From contig CM042092.1 in the NCBI GenBank assembly GCA_023512835.1, positions 40,566,258-40,630,257 of the forward strand: a stretch of 64,000 nt of DNA, in the 5' to 3' direction. Made by a program: the position numbers and the translations under genes. Positions 42,155 to 52,425 of the stretch are shown here, piece by piece (the stretch's first letter is position 1; each line of letters begins with the position of its first letter). Source of the DNA: Taxillus chinensis. Its lineage: Eukaryota > Streptophyta > Magnoliopsida > Santalales > Loranthaceae. A model generated the notes under the pieces. It searched no databases, had not been told where the DNA came from, and saw only the letters and a program-made list of their open reading frames with translations.

Positions 42155-43320
42155 TCACTCTAAGCACCATTCGAAGAGTCGCAAACTCGTAGAGTCGTAG
42201 ACTCACGTAGTCTTAGACTCACAAAGTCGTAGACTCATAGAGTCTTAGACTCACAAAGTCGTAGACTCACAGAGTCTTAGACTCACAAAGTCTTAGACTT
42301 CAGTTAATAGAGTGACACAAAAGACTAATCCAACCTGAGCTCTAGCCTCGGAGACTCGAAGATATGAGTCGTAGACTCGCAGAAACGCTGTAAAGCCTGA
42401 AGCAAACTTTTGCCACTTTCAACAGGTTCTAACTGAAATCTTCGAGTCACCGAACCTACGAGGCATCTACCTCCGAGGTAGACTTACAACCCTAAATACG
42501 GTCACTTAGCGATATTGTTAGCTAGGGTTTGTACAACAAGTCTGCGCCGTCCCGAGCAGTTGAGCGCATTAATGACGCATTAATTGCTGCCAACTACCAT
42601 CCTCGGATGAACTGCCAAGATCAACTGCATGCCAAATACGCAGTATGGGCATCTGATATGCAAATCAAACAGATCAACCCATCCCCCTGACATTCCAAAT
42701 TTTCGGTGGCGCGAAGTTAGTCGTCGGGATGGACATCATGGCGCACGAGCACTTTAATCTTAAAAATATATCTCTCACGAACTTAACGACAAAAAACTTA
42801 AGCGTCTAATCTCTCTCTCTCTCAAAAGAAGGAAACACATAGAACACAAGATAATGGTTTTGACGGACTAAGAGTAAAATAATCTCTTGCAGAACTAAGA
42901 AGAGAGTTCCAACACAAGAGAGAGAGACTCTGAGAGAATTTAGACAAGTGCTGTGCGCCGTGTTGAATCAAGAACAAGAGCAATCTATTCGATTATTCAC
43001 AAACCTTGTTATTCATCAAAGATCTAGCACCTCCATTAAGTCTTGATCTCTGTGTTGTCTATTTTCCACACTTCGATCTATCATAAACCATCTCTTTCAC
43101 CACCGAGATTTGTAGAGAAAAGAGCATTTACTCCTATCTCGTTTTGTCTCGATAGTTCATCATCACTCACGCTATCCTCAATACTACTGTCGTCTTCTCC
43201 ATAAATACTTCCATCATAGTCATCTTAGAGGAATCGAAACCAGCTAATAGTCTAGCTACCGTTGCGAAGAAAGTCTATTCACCCCCCCCCCTCTAGACTC
43301 ACTTTGGGACCTACAGTAGG

Positions 43321-44443
43321 GGTTCTGTTCCTCCTTGAACCTATCCCAGGTTTTGGCCTTGTGATAGGCAGTCTGTTGTATATTCTGGATATATATATAT
43401 ATATATATGTAAATCCATATAGGTGTGATCTCCTATATGGATGTTGGCCTTTAATGGCGTATTTTGCTTGGATATTTGTATAAATGCCTGTGAGGCTGGG
43501 GATTACGCATGCTAGGTGTTTGTTTTTATGCCTGTGTGGCTGAGTTTGTGAACCTGTGAATGTGTGCACGTTATGTGTTCGATGTTATGCCTGTGAGACT
43601 ATACAAGTCAAGTGTTTGATATTATGCCTGTGAGGCCACACATGTTATGTGTTTGATAATATGCCTGTGTGACTATGCACGTTATGTGTTTGAGGTTATG
43701 CCTGTGTGACAGAAATGTATGTTATGTGTTTGATTGTATGATTGCTAGCCTGAGAGGCTGTGGGAACTGTTTGCCTGAGAGGCGGTTAAACTATTTGTCT
43801 AAGAGGCGGTTAAACATTTGCCCGAGAGGCGGTTAAACATTTGCTCGAGAGGCGGTTAAATATTTGCCCAAGAGGCGGTTAAATTGTTAGCCTGGAAGGC
43901 TGTGAAATTGGTAGCCTATGAGGTTGTGGAGCCAGTGTGGTTAGGGCTGTGATTGCGCCCCTTTGAGTGGTGTGCTTTACTTGTATTTACTACTGCCATG
44001 ACACTGCACTAGTACACGTTCTCATGTAGTGGTTAGGTGCATGGGATGGGTTGGGGAGACTTAATCCCTACTGAGCTGTGGTTGCTCACCCCTCCTATTG
44101 TGTTATGTTTTTCTCAGGGACTTACAGGCGTTAGGTGGGAACACCAAGGTGGACAACAGTTCTGTTTGTGGTTTTGATTTATGTTATTTGTATTACTTTT
44201 GGGAGGCTTTGTACCCCAATAGGGAGATATTGTAAAGTGGGTTTTATTGTAATAAAGGCATGCGGATTTGTAAACGTTTATCCTGATTTGAATTTAATAA
44301 ATTTATGATTTTGTCTTTCTGAATATCAGCTGTGTAGTATATGTTGTCCTGTGTGAGTATTGTATCCTACCCCCTTCTCCACCGCGTGGGTAAAGGGGGA
44401 GTCACGAACCGGTTTCCTCGGGTTGGAAATTCGGGCGTGGATC
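43321..44443 (+). repeat. second part of solo LTR E, with minisatellite
   Basis: It holds a (TA)n run and the conserved CCATATAGG/CCTATATGG hairpin (43415-43440). A minisatellite built on TTATGCCTGTGAGGC/GTTATGTGTTTGA words follows (about 43480-43735), turning into CCTGAGAGGCGGTTAAA-type units (43745-43930). Then come CATGTAGTGGTTAGGTGCAT and the LTR end boxes. Confidence 0.8.
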
Positions 44444-44448
44444 GCTGG

Positions 44449-44863
44449 TGCTCGGCCTTCACCTGCGACACGTGAGGCACCTCGAAACAAAAGCGGCTAC
44501 ATCACGTTTCATCCCAGGCCACCATAAATGCCCCGAAGCGCATGGTACATCTTCATACCCCCTGGATGCACCGCAACTCTAGACCGATGAAACTCCCTCA
44601 TCACCTCATCTCTCGAGAGGAGAAGCCACTACGAGCCGCCCCTAAAAAGAGAACTCATGCTCAGGACCCTCGGTCCAATCCTTAGTTAGCTCACCAGCCT
44701 CAATACGGGCACAGAGAACCTCACACTCAATGTCACCCAATTGTCCCTCCCGGACTCGCGGATACAACATAGGTACTACAACAATAGGACTCCAGGACCG
44801 TCCCACCATCACGAGTAATAGGCTACAACTGCAACATCGCCAACTTGCTCCAGCAGCTTCCAC
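44449..44863 (-). pseudogene. integrase N-terminal part, element D
   Basis: This is the continuation of D's integrase on the other side of solo LTR E. Minus-strand words at 44642-44863 include EGQLGDIECEVLCARIEAGE and DWTEGPEHEFSF, which align with element 1 at 2870-2970. The HHCC region follows towards 44449 in broken frames (AVHPGGMKMYHALRG-like and CLTC-like words). It joins 27229 when E is removed. The TSD-like GCTGG is at 44444-44448. Confidence 0.78.
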
Positions 44864-45443
44864 TCTCTCATGACCACCTCAACCTTCCCCTTCTGCTCAA
44901 CGCATCAGCCACAACATTGCCCTTGCCCGGGGTATAGGCAAGAGTAAAGTCAAAGGTCTGCAAATACTCCACCCATCTCCTCTATCTCAAATTCAAGTCC
45001 TTCTAAGTAAATATGTACTGAAGGCTCTTGTGATCTAAGAACACCACAAACTTCTCTCCCAAAAGGTAATGCTGCCAACTCTTCAAGGCAAAGATGACAG
45101 CCGCCAACTCAAGATCATGAGTAGGGTACTCTGTTCATGATGTTTCATTGCCTTGACCCATAAGCTACCATCTGTGCTCCCGCATAAGCACACACCCCAA
45201 ACCAATCCTGGACGCATCACAATACACCTCATATGGGATATCCTCCCTGGGTAACCTCAACACAGGTGCAGTGGTCAAATGGGTTTTGAGAGTCTCAAAT
45301 GCTTGCTGACACGTGTCCATCCATTCAAACTTCACTCCCTTCCTAGTTAATGCCGTCATAGGAGCCGCCAAACGGGAGAATCCCTCTACAAAACGACGAT
45401 AATACCCCCGCCAAGCCAAGAAAACTATGAATCTCGAAGACAT
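44864..45443 (-). pseudogene. RNase H, element D
   Basis: Positions 45165-45443 encode the RT thumb end and RNase H start: GVKFEWMDTCQQAFETLKTH, LPREDIPYEVYCDASRIGLG and CVLMREHRW. The first catalytic Asp is in YCDAS, intact unlike in element 1. After a frame change, minus-strand words for the Glu region ([18 protein letters not shown]), the [10 protein letters not shown] strand and the [11 protein letters not shown] end are at about 44900-45110. Stops at about 45150 and 45005 break the frame. Confidence 0.85.
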
Positions 45444-46300
45444 TGGTTGGCCTCTCCCATGATGCCACGGCCCTCAATCTTAGCTGGGTCCACTCTAACT
45501 CCCTCACCGACACTACATGGCCAAGGAAATGAACCTTCTGCATTCAAAACTTGCATTTGCTAAACTTAGCAAACAACTGCTGGTCCCTCAAGGTTTTCAA
45601 CACTATTGCCAAATCTTCCACATGCTCCCTCTCCGTCTTGGAATACACCAAAATATCATCGATGAACACAACTACAAAAGAATCCAAGTATGGAGCAAAA
45701 ACTTGGTTCATAAGATGCATGAACACGGTTGGTGCATTTGTGAGCCCAAAAGGCATCACTACCCACTTATAATGCCCATACCGTCACCAGGCGTCTTAGG
45801 GATGTCCTCCTCCCTAACCCTCAATCGGTGGTACCCCGATCGCAGATCTATCTTCGAAACCACCGTGCCCCACTCAATCGGGTCAAACAGGTCATCTATC
45901 CGAGGCAACGGATACTTGTTGTTCACAATCACCGAGTTCAGCTTCCCGTAGTCGATACAGAGGCGTAACGTGCTATCCGCCTTCTTCGAAGAAAGCACCG
46001 GTGTGCCCTAGGGTGAGGTACTTGGTCTGATATACCCCTGGTCCACCAATTCCTCTATTTGCCTCTAAAGCTCCCTCAACTCGGCTGGTCCCATACGATA
46101 TGCTACTTGGGAGATTGGGCTAGTCCCCGATACCAACTCAATGGTGAACTCCACACTGCTCTTAGGAGGTAAACTCCTTAACTGGTCAGGAAAGACATCC
46201 TGAAATTGGTCAACAACTATTGGCCACACTCTCTTTTCTACTTTCCCCTCCTCAGCAAAGGTCAGGGCTGCCAACCTGTGGGTAATGGCACCCCACTGGT
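45444..46300 (-). pseudogene. reverse transcriptase, element D
   Basis: The blocks in order on the minus strand are: VEFTIELVSGTSPISQVAYR (46065-46421 frame), [20 protein letters not shown] with [13 protein letters not shown] (45759-45998) and [20 protein letters not shown]. The catalytic [16 protein letters not shown] follows (45544-45759). The thumb words FLGHVVSVRELEW follow at 45343-45543. The FIDD box is intact. Frameshifts at about 45780 and 45545 and a stop near 46000 split the gene. Word for word it is close to element 1 but less decayed. Confidence 0.88.
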
Positions 46301-46911
46301 CCAGCTCGACTCGCCTCATAGTCCCACTCCCCCCGTAGGGTGCAAGAGGTCCCCTGCAGGTGTCACGAAGGATACACGCCGCCGATAACAATCTATCTTG
46401 TCCCGGAAAACCATAAGCCAATCCATACCCAAGATCAGGTCAAACGTCCTTATAGGCATCACATGTAAATCAAAACTAAACTCTACATCTCCTATGGTTA
46501 GCACGCAGTCTCGACAAACACGCCGCACCTCAATCACACCTCCCACCGGAGACTCCACCGCTAGGGGTCTCTCTCGCTCAACACATGCTAACCCCAATCC
46601 CTCAATCGAAGTTCAGCAATAAACGAATAGGATCCACCCGTATCAAAAAGAGCAGAAACAAGCGTACGAGAGATCAAAAGGGTACCTCTAACCACCGATG
46701 GTCCTGCCCCACCCTCTGCCGGTGGAGGTGGTAGCTCAACCTCCTCCTGGGGAGTGGTATTCAGCGCAAACACCCTCCTTTGGCCCTTGCCACTGGTCGG
46801 CTCACCCACCTGGATGGTTCCCGCCATGGCTGCCACTAGCTTCATTCTACTTCCACTCCGGCCTCCCCCTGAAGTCGGGTTTGGTTTGATCCTGCCGACT
46901 AGCTCTGCCAC
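46301..46911 (-). pseudogene. aspartic protease, element D
   Basis: Positions 46588-46911 encode a Gly/Ser-rich and proline-rich linker, then VRGTLLISRTLVSALFDTGG with SYSFIAEL; the catalytic Asp-Thr-Gly is intact. A frameshift leads to 46316-46597 with RPLAVESPVGGVIEVRRVCR, FDLHVMPIRTFDLILGMDWL and CYRRRVSFVTP. This is the complete retropepsin fold in two frames. One or two bases lost near 46595 explain the split. Confidence 0.87.
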
Positions 46912-46925
46912 CGACGTGTTGGTCT

Positions 46926-48034
46926 CTATCTTTGGTGCACGGAAACCGGCATCCCTCCGAAAACCCGGCTCAAATGGCCCTCTCGTCCACGCCTATTGCA
47001 TCGCCAGTTCTTCTTTGGACACTCCCTCTTGAAGTGGCCTTGCTCCCCACAGCAATGACAACCGCTGGGAAGACCTCCAGCTGAACCGCCCTGCCTACTG
47101 CCGCAAAAGGTAGTCCTCCCTAGGTTCAACAAATGACTGTCCCCCCGTCGCGGAAGGAACTTGCTATCTCTCTCCCTCGGTCTTGGACCTCTTGGGCCCC
47201 GAATCACATTCGGATCCACCCTACAATCGGCGACCCTGATGGGTCTGCCTCCCATCATCCGGCTCCCTCTCGGCGATACGAGCCGTCTCTACAACCTCAA
47301 GATAAGTCCTCCAGCGCAAGATCGCCACCTTCTCGCCAAGGGCTGGCCTAAGGCCTAAAGTGAACTTGTGGGCCTTCAGGTCCTCCCTTGGCACCGTCTT
47401 AGGAGCAAATATACTCAAACTTCAAAACTCTCGCTCATACTCGGGCACCGTTTTTGATCCCTGCTTCAGACTGCCGAATGCCTCCCTCTTTTGCCACCTC
47501 AACGACTCAGGGAAAAATTCATCGTGAAAGAGCTGCAAGAACTCGTCCCACATCATGTACTGTACTGCATGGCTTCCCGCAACACTCTGCCACCACTCCA
47601 AAGCATTCCCTTCCAGCTGCCAAATGGCTAGCCTCACCTTATCCTCCTCCCGAGGTAGGAGAAAGGAGAATACGTGCTCGATCTGTCTCTACCGATGCTC
47701 AGCTACCACGGGATCCGCTTCTCCCTTGAACCTTGGAGGTTGTTCCTTTCGGGTTGCCACCCGCCGAACTCTCACGCTCACAAGGCGGCTCCCCCCCTGG
47801 TGGTGGTGGTGGTGGTGGCACCACCGTTGTCTTTACCATCTCATGGCGCACCTCCTCCCGAACATCTTGCCGGATACCCTCCCTTAGCTCCTGGACTTCC
47901 AGTCGGATGCCCTCTCGTAGCTGGGCCAACAACAGCGCGTGTCCTCCAGCAGACTGCCCCGCACCCGGGCCCTCATGGGCAAATGACTCATCAGCCACTG
48001 CCCCTGACGCACGTCTCGCTCTCCTTGGTGGCAT
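46926..48034 (-). pseudogene. gag: gag, element D
   Basis: The likely start is the Met at 48034, MPPRRARRASGAVADE, about 490 bases inside the 5' LTR. An ALLLAQLREGIRLEVQELRE coiled coil and a run of prolines follow (47699-48061 frame). Positions 47422-47637 hold the core IWQLEGNALEWWQSVAGSHA, FLQLFHDEFFPESL and VPEYEREF. Positions 47221-47418 continue (VPREDLKAHKFTLGLRPALG). Positions 46926-47258 hold a complete-looking knuckle, CHCCGEQGHFKRECPKK (Cys-Cys-His-Cys kept). Three frame changes break it. Confidence 0.87.
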
Positions 48035-48523
48035 TCTTACTACACGAAGTAAGAAAGACAACCGTCAAACGTATTCATACTCTATCGCGTGTCACTACCT
48101 ATACCCTATCTATCAATTCTACCATCACATGGCAAGTCACACATACATTACATCAATCCACATGCACACAGCTTAATTCACATTTCACCCAGCTCAATTA
48201 AACAAGCACACAGTTTCAATACCACAAATTCTTTTCCATGCTTTCATGCTCGAATCATCACAAAATCCCAGAGTTGCACAACTGAAACTTTATCACGTTC
48301 AAACCATTTATCATGCAGTGACACATAAGCAACAAATGCAACTAGTGCCCTAATGCCAATGCATGCAAATCCTACCTCAGGTCTGAACTACCCCAAGTAC
48401 ACCTTAGAGGCTCAAAGAGGACCATGTTGATCAGGCACATCCCTCCAAGCTCTTCCAAGGGACTCAAGATAACTAGATCCGCCCACTACGCTACGCCAAC
48501 TAGACCATGCTCTGATACCATAT
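48035..48523 (-). other. 5' leader and Met-tRNA primer site, element D
   Basis: The minus-strand bases TGGTATCAGAGCATGG (48505-48520) match the initiator Met tRNA primer site and lie three bases from the LTR end (48524). The remaining leader is non-coding. Confidence 0.85.
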
Positions 48524-50273
48524 TGTCACGCTCCGGATTTCCAATCCGAGGAAACCGGTTCGTGACTCCCCTTTACCCACCCGGTGGGCAAGGGGTAGAT
48601 ATACAAAATCAAATATCCATGCAGGACACCGTACATGATCACAACAGATACTCACAAAGTTATAAATCAAATGTCTTTATTAAAATTCAAACCACAATGT
48701 TTACAACCAAACATATTTATTACAAGTCAAAACCCTTTTTCAACCTCTCCCCACTAAGTCTACATCGGTTCCCACAAAATAACACAATTGAAACGAAACA
48801 ATAAAACAAATACAATCTTCCACCTTGGGGTCCCACCTAACCCCATCAAAGTAGGAGGGGTGAGCAACCACGGCAAGAGGGATCCTGTCTCCCCAACCCA
48901 TCCCATGTTCCTAGCATCTACATGAGAATGTACACAAGTGTCGTGTAGTGACAAGAAGATATAAACAGGTTATATTCCACGGTTGAGTATCAATCCACAA
49001 GTCATAGAATAGGTACAACCATTACAATAACCACACAGCTCACATATCCACACGTGCGCCATACAAAGCAAGATATCCACCCTCTCAGGCTTAGCCACAC
49101 AAAGTTAACATATCCACGACCTCTCAGGCTTAGCCACACAAGCTAACATATCCACAGCCTCTCAGGCTTAGCCACACAAAGCTAACATATCCAGATTACA
49201 AACATTGCCACAGCCTCTCAGGCTTAGCCACACAAGCCAACATATCCACAGTTACAAACATTGCCACAGCCTCTCAGGCGCCACATAGGCAAACATATTT
49301 AGTTACATTGCCACACGGCATAACATCAAACACATAATCCGATCACACAAGCATAACATCAAACACTTAGCACGCATACAATCACAAGCTCAAAAACCCA
49401 GTCACACACCTTAAAACCAAACACCTAACATGCGTAGCCACACGAAGCTTAATATCAAACACAACAATATGCCATTGAAGGCCAACATCCATATAGGAGG
49501 CCACACCTATATGAATTTACATATATATAATATATCAACAACACCATAACTCAACAGTTAATCCACCGTAGTGCCTAACTTCGGATTGGATACAAGAAGA
49601 CGGAACCCTTACCTCAAAGAAAATCCTTCTCGTTCCCACGCTTGGACGCCGTCCACCCACGCAAGATGCTCCAGAAGAACCTGAAGCTCTCCTTCCCTCT
49701 CTCTCTCTGCGACGGCTGCGGTGGCTAGCCAAAAGAAGAACCCTAAACCTAAGAATCCTCCACCTCTTATATAAACACCCAGACAATCAAAATGACTTAG
49801 TTTTGATTAAGTGAACTCAAAGATCAAAACGATGTAGTTTTGATGGAACAAGCTACGACCTTCCCTCATCCACACACAACAAAATATCCATAATTCGACA
49901 TGCCCCTTTGGAAAAAAGATTACAAGAATAACAAAACCAAGGTGATGGTGCAAAAATATGGCTACACGCCGTAATGCACATCATATCCCCATATGACGTG
50001 CAGCTCTAAATCTTGTGAAAATCTACCCCAAGCTTCCTTGCATCATGTGAAGGCAGGCATGCAATAAAAACTTTGCACGTCGAATGCCCCATATCACGTG
50101 CACTCTATTCCCCGCGTCCCTAGGCAGCCCTCTTTCGTCAACGGTTCCCTATTTGGTAAATAAAATGATTCGGCTGAAGTCCATGAGTAGAAGTTCCCCC
50201 AAAACTAGAAAATTGCCATTAAAAAGGCAAAATTGTGACTAACTCCACACATCCCAAAACACGGGTCCTTACA
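48524..50273 (-). repeat. 5' LTR of element D
   Basis: It starts TGTCACGCTCCGG and ends GGGTCCTTACA, 1750 bp. Two ACGT near-palindromes (49786-49807 and 49823-49844) lie beside the TATA box (49766-49774). The minisatellite at 49020-49450 uses CACACAAGCT/CACACAAAGCT words where the 3' LTR has CACACAGGCT. The CATATAGG hairpin is at about 49490-49515. Confidence 0.88.
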
Positions 50274-50278
50274 ACACA

Positions 50279-50599
50279 TGTTATATTCGCTCGTAATGGA
50301 AATGACAAGTAATAGGAATATCATTTAATTTAAACATAAAGGGAATTGCACTCATTTCACTCAAGACTGGAGGATTCATGACAGGTTGCACGAAAGACTT
50401 GAACCAGGTTCGGAGGTGGTAAGTTTCATCCATGTGATTTATCAATTTCCCGCAGTAGACATGCATGAATCACACTTAGTCACTACTAATTTTCATGGAG
50501 ACATAAATAGTCATTAACGGTGTCATACTTATGTTCATGCACAGGTAATTAGGTTGAAATGAAACACAAGACATCGTTGTGAGACTTATGAATTTAAAT
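50279..50599 (-). other. post-pol region of copia B, distal piece
   Basis: This is non-coding and the reverse complement of about 13737-14040 in copia A. It follows the TSD ACACA (50274-50278). Confidence 0.8.
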
Positions 50600-51480
50600 C
50601 TAACATGCCAAGTTTTGTCGAAGTTTATTGAACCTGGCTTCTTGCGGTGGTTTGGTGAATATGTCGACAAGCCGGTCATCGGTGGATATATACTCTAGGG
50701 AAATGTCTTTCTTCAAAGATATGGTCACGTATGAAGTGATGCCTGACTTTAATGTGCTTGGTTTTGGGATGCATAATAGGAATGTTGGAGATTGCAATGG
50801 CGCTTGTATTGTCACAATACTGAGGCACGACCTTCTGGTTAAACCCATAGTCCGAAAGTTGATGGCCATCCAAAGCACTCGAGCACAACAACTTCCTCGC
50901 AGCAATATATTCACTTCAAATATGGAGGTTGAAACTGAATTCGTTTCTTGCTAAACCAGGATACAAGTCGTTGCCAAGAAGTTGGCGTGTTCCACTTGTG
51001 CTTTTCCTATCAATCTCGTAGTCGGCAAAGTCTCCATCTAAATGTCCTCTCGGTTTGAAATTAGACTCTATTGGATACCATAGTCCCAAATTTTCAGTTC
51101 CCTTTAGATACCGCATAATCCTCTTGACATGAGACAAGTGGATTCCTTGGGATAAGATTGGTATCCGGCACGGATGCATGTTGCAAAAATTATGTCAGTC
51201 CGCCTTGTGAGCTACAGCAAGGATCTAATCATGCTTCGTATTCCGAGATGTCCACTTCCTTGCCTCGCTTCATCCATATCTAGTTTGACATCAGTCATCT
51301 TAAACTTCTTTAGTATCTCCTTGGTGTATTTGGTTTGACCGATAAAAATCCCATCCTCCAACCGCTGACCTCCAATCCAAGGAAGAATGAGAGTTCTCCC
51401 CTCATACTCATCACATATTCACTTTTCATTAGATGGGAGAAGTCTTCACATTGTTTTTTGTCCCTTGATCCGAAGATGAT
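50600..51480 (-). pseudogene. RT tail and RNase H, copia B
   Basis: Positions 50916-51179 encode HLSHVKRIMRYLKGTENLGL, WYPIESNFKPRGHLDGDFAD and IDRKSTSGTRQLLGNDL. The RNase H Asp is in DGDFAD. Positions 50600-50914 encode LSDYGFNQKVVPQYCDNTSA, IAISNIPIMHPKTKHIKVRH and DRLVDIFTKPP. The start of the RT tail (ISQTKYTKEILKKFKMTDVK-like) is at about 51270-51350 in another frame. Stops and shifts occur near 51180 and 50915. It matches copia A at 12921-13736. Confidence 0.87.
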
Positions 51481-52001
51481 GTCATCCACATAAATTTAGA
51501 CTATCAAGGGTGATCCTTTTCCTTCCTTGAGAAACAAGGTGGGGTCAATTTTGCCTTTTCCCGAACTTGTTCTTGATCGAAACTTTGACAATGTTTCATA
51601 CCACGCTCCGGGAGCTTGTTTTAGTCCATATAGAGCCTTCTTCAGTTTGTATACCTTGTGCTCTTGGTTTGGCTCTTGAAATCCGGGTGGTTGTTCAACA
51701 TAGACTTCTTCTTGGAGATCTCCATTCAAGAAAGCACTCTTGACATCCATCTGATAAACTTTGAAGTCCTTGAATGCTGAATATGCTAAGAACATGCATC
51801 TGGCCTCTAGTCTAGCAACTGGTGCAAAGGTTTCATCATAGTCAATTCCTTCTCCTTGTCTGTATCCTTTTGCAACCAGCCTGGCCTAGTTTCGATTACA
51901 ACACCATCAGCATCAAGTTTGTTTCTGAAAATCCATTTCACGCCAATGACTTGCTGTGATCTGGGCCTGTTGACCAACTCCTATACTTTCTGTCTTTTGA
52001 A
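51481..52001 (-). pseudogene. reverse transcriptase, copia B
   Basis: Positions 51496-51795 encode [40 protein letters not shown] and [20 protein letters not shown]. The catalytic YVDD is at 51481-51492, but the residue two before it, normally Gln, is a TAA stop. The upstream WIFRNKLDADGVVIE-like and [17 protein letters not shown] words are at 51800-51960 with frame changes. It is related to A at 12340-12800. In B the MDVKSA region keeps the Gln that is a stop in A. Confidence 0.88.
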
Positions 52002-52425
52002 CTAATTTAATTCTTCTTGCATCGCGTCAATCCAATAATGATCCTGAACTACATCATCAACTGATTTTGGCTCCACTTGTGATAGGAAACACATATAAAG
52101 ATTTTCATGGAGTGTGGCAGCCCTTGTTTTAACTCGTGCAGCAGGATCTCCTATTATCAGTTCAGAAGGGTGATCCTTTAACCTTCTCCTTGCCTTTGGA
52201 AGGTCTTCTCTTTCTTCATGATGAATGCCCAATTGCTCAATGTCAAGTTCTTGGGCTAATGGAAGTGGCAGAGACTGAGCAGGTTGAGTGTAAAGGTCAT
52301 GATTTTCTTCTGATTTTTGACTTGGTTCCGCAAAGACCAGGTTCAGCTCTTTGTTCATCAGGTTCAGGTGCATCTTCCATTGGTTCTGTTGTAGTAGGGT
52401 TATCTGTGTCTTAGTCTTCTACAAT
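52002..52425 (-). pseudogene. integrase-RT linker, copia B
   Basis: The 124-codon frame at 52002-52373 encodes LDIEQLGIHHEEREDLPKAR, RRLKDHPSELIIGDPAARVK and VDDVVQDHYWIDAMQEELN. The last part is the start of the copia RT domain. It mirrors copia A at 11930-12290. The sequence stops being B at 52425, where the LTR of element C begins; the last host bases are ACAAT. Confidence 0.82.

Larger units (their letters stand above)
27894..43315 (+). repeat. copia solo LTR F (same family as A's LTR), interrupted
   Basis: The LTR parts are 27894-28835 (TGTTGGAAACACAG start) and 42160-43315 (GGGACCTACA end), 2098 bp together. There is an exact TSD GTAGG at 27889-27893 and 43316-43320. It has dense GACTCGTAG/AGTCGTAG words at 27950-28800 and 42160-42300. 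No internal copia sequence is present, so it is a solo LTR. Athila-like element G sits inside at TSD TCACT. Confidence 0.92.
27230..44443 (+). repeat. Tekay-type solo LTR E inside D integrase
   Basis: The LTR parts are 27230-27893 (TGTAATGACCCGTG start) and 43321-44443 (end near GGGCGTGGATC, decayed from GGGCGTGACA). Together they make about 1.79 kb, the same as D's LTRs. The flanks are AGTGG (27225-27229) and GCTGG (44444-44448), a poor TSD match (3 of 5), but host integrase sequence joins cleanly across it. There is no internal region, so it is a solo LTR. Copia LTR F interrupts it. Confidence 0.82.
24064..50273 (-). mobile_element. Ty3/gypsy Tekay/Del-like element D, full length but interrupted
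   Basis: The element has both LTRs (24064-25844 and 48524-50273), a polypurine tract, an initiator-Met primer site and gag to chromodomain in order on the minus strand. Its integrase is split by solo LTR E (27230-44443), which holds further insertions. Without them D is about 9 kb. The left TSD is CACGG (24059-24063); the right copy appears merged into a 14-bp repeat (see findings). Stops and frameshifts are present but fewer than in element 1. Confidence 0.9.
15914..52425 (-). mobile_element. Ty1/copia element B, inverted relative to A, in three pieces
   Basis: Pieces at 15914-16922, 21341-21949 and 50274-52425 join into one minus-strand copia region: third-ORF start, promoter, post-pol region, RNase H, RT and integrase-RT linker. 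It mirrors copia A from 15663 back to about 11860. The gaps are exact insertions with TSDs GTATG (16918-16922 and 21341-21345) and ACACA (21945-21949 and 50274-50278). At 52425 element C interrupts it, so its gag, 5' LTR and outer end are right of the window. Confidence 0.85.

Noticed and set aside
43745..43935. CRISPR-like array of CCTGAGAGGCGGTTAAA units
   Set aside because: Units are short and degenerate, spacers are only 8-12 bases and not unique, and the context is a plant LTR. It is a minisatellite.
47674..48201. 175-codon plus-strand frame with a Val and His-rich stretch
   Set aside because: It is antisense to the proline-rich start of element D's gag. The GGTGGTGGT run explains the Val/Pro runs in several frames.
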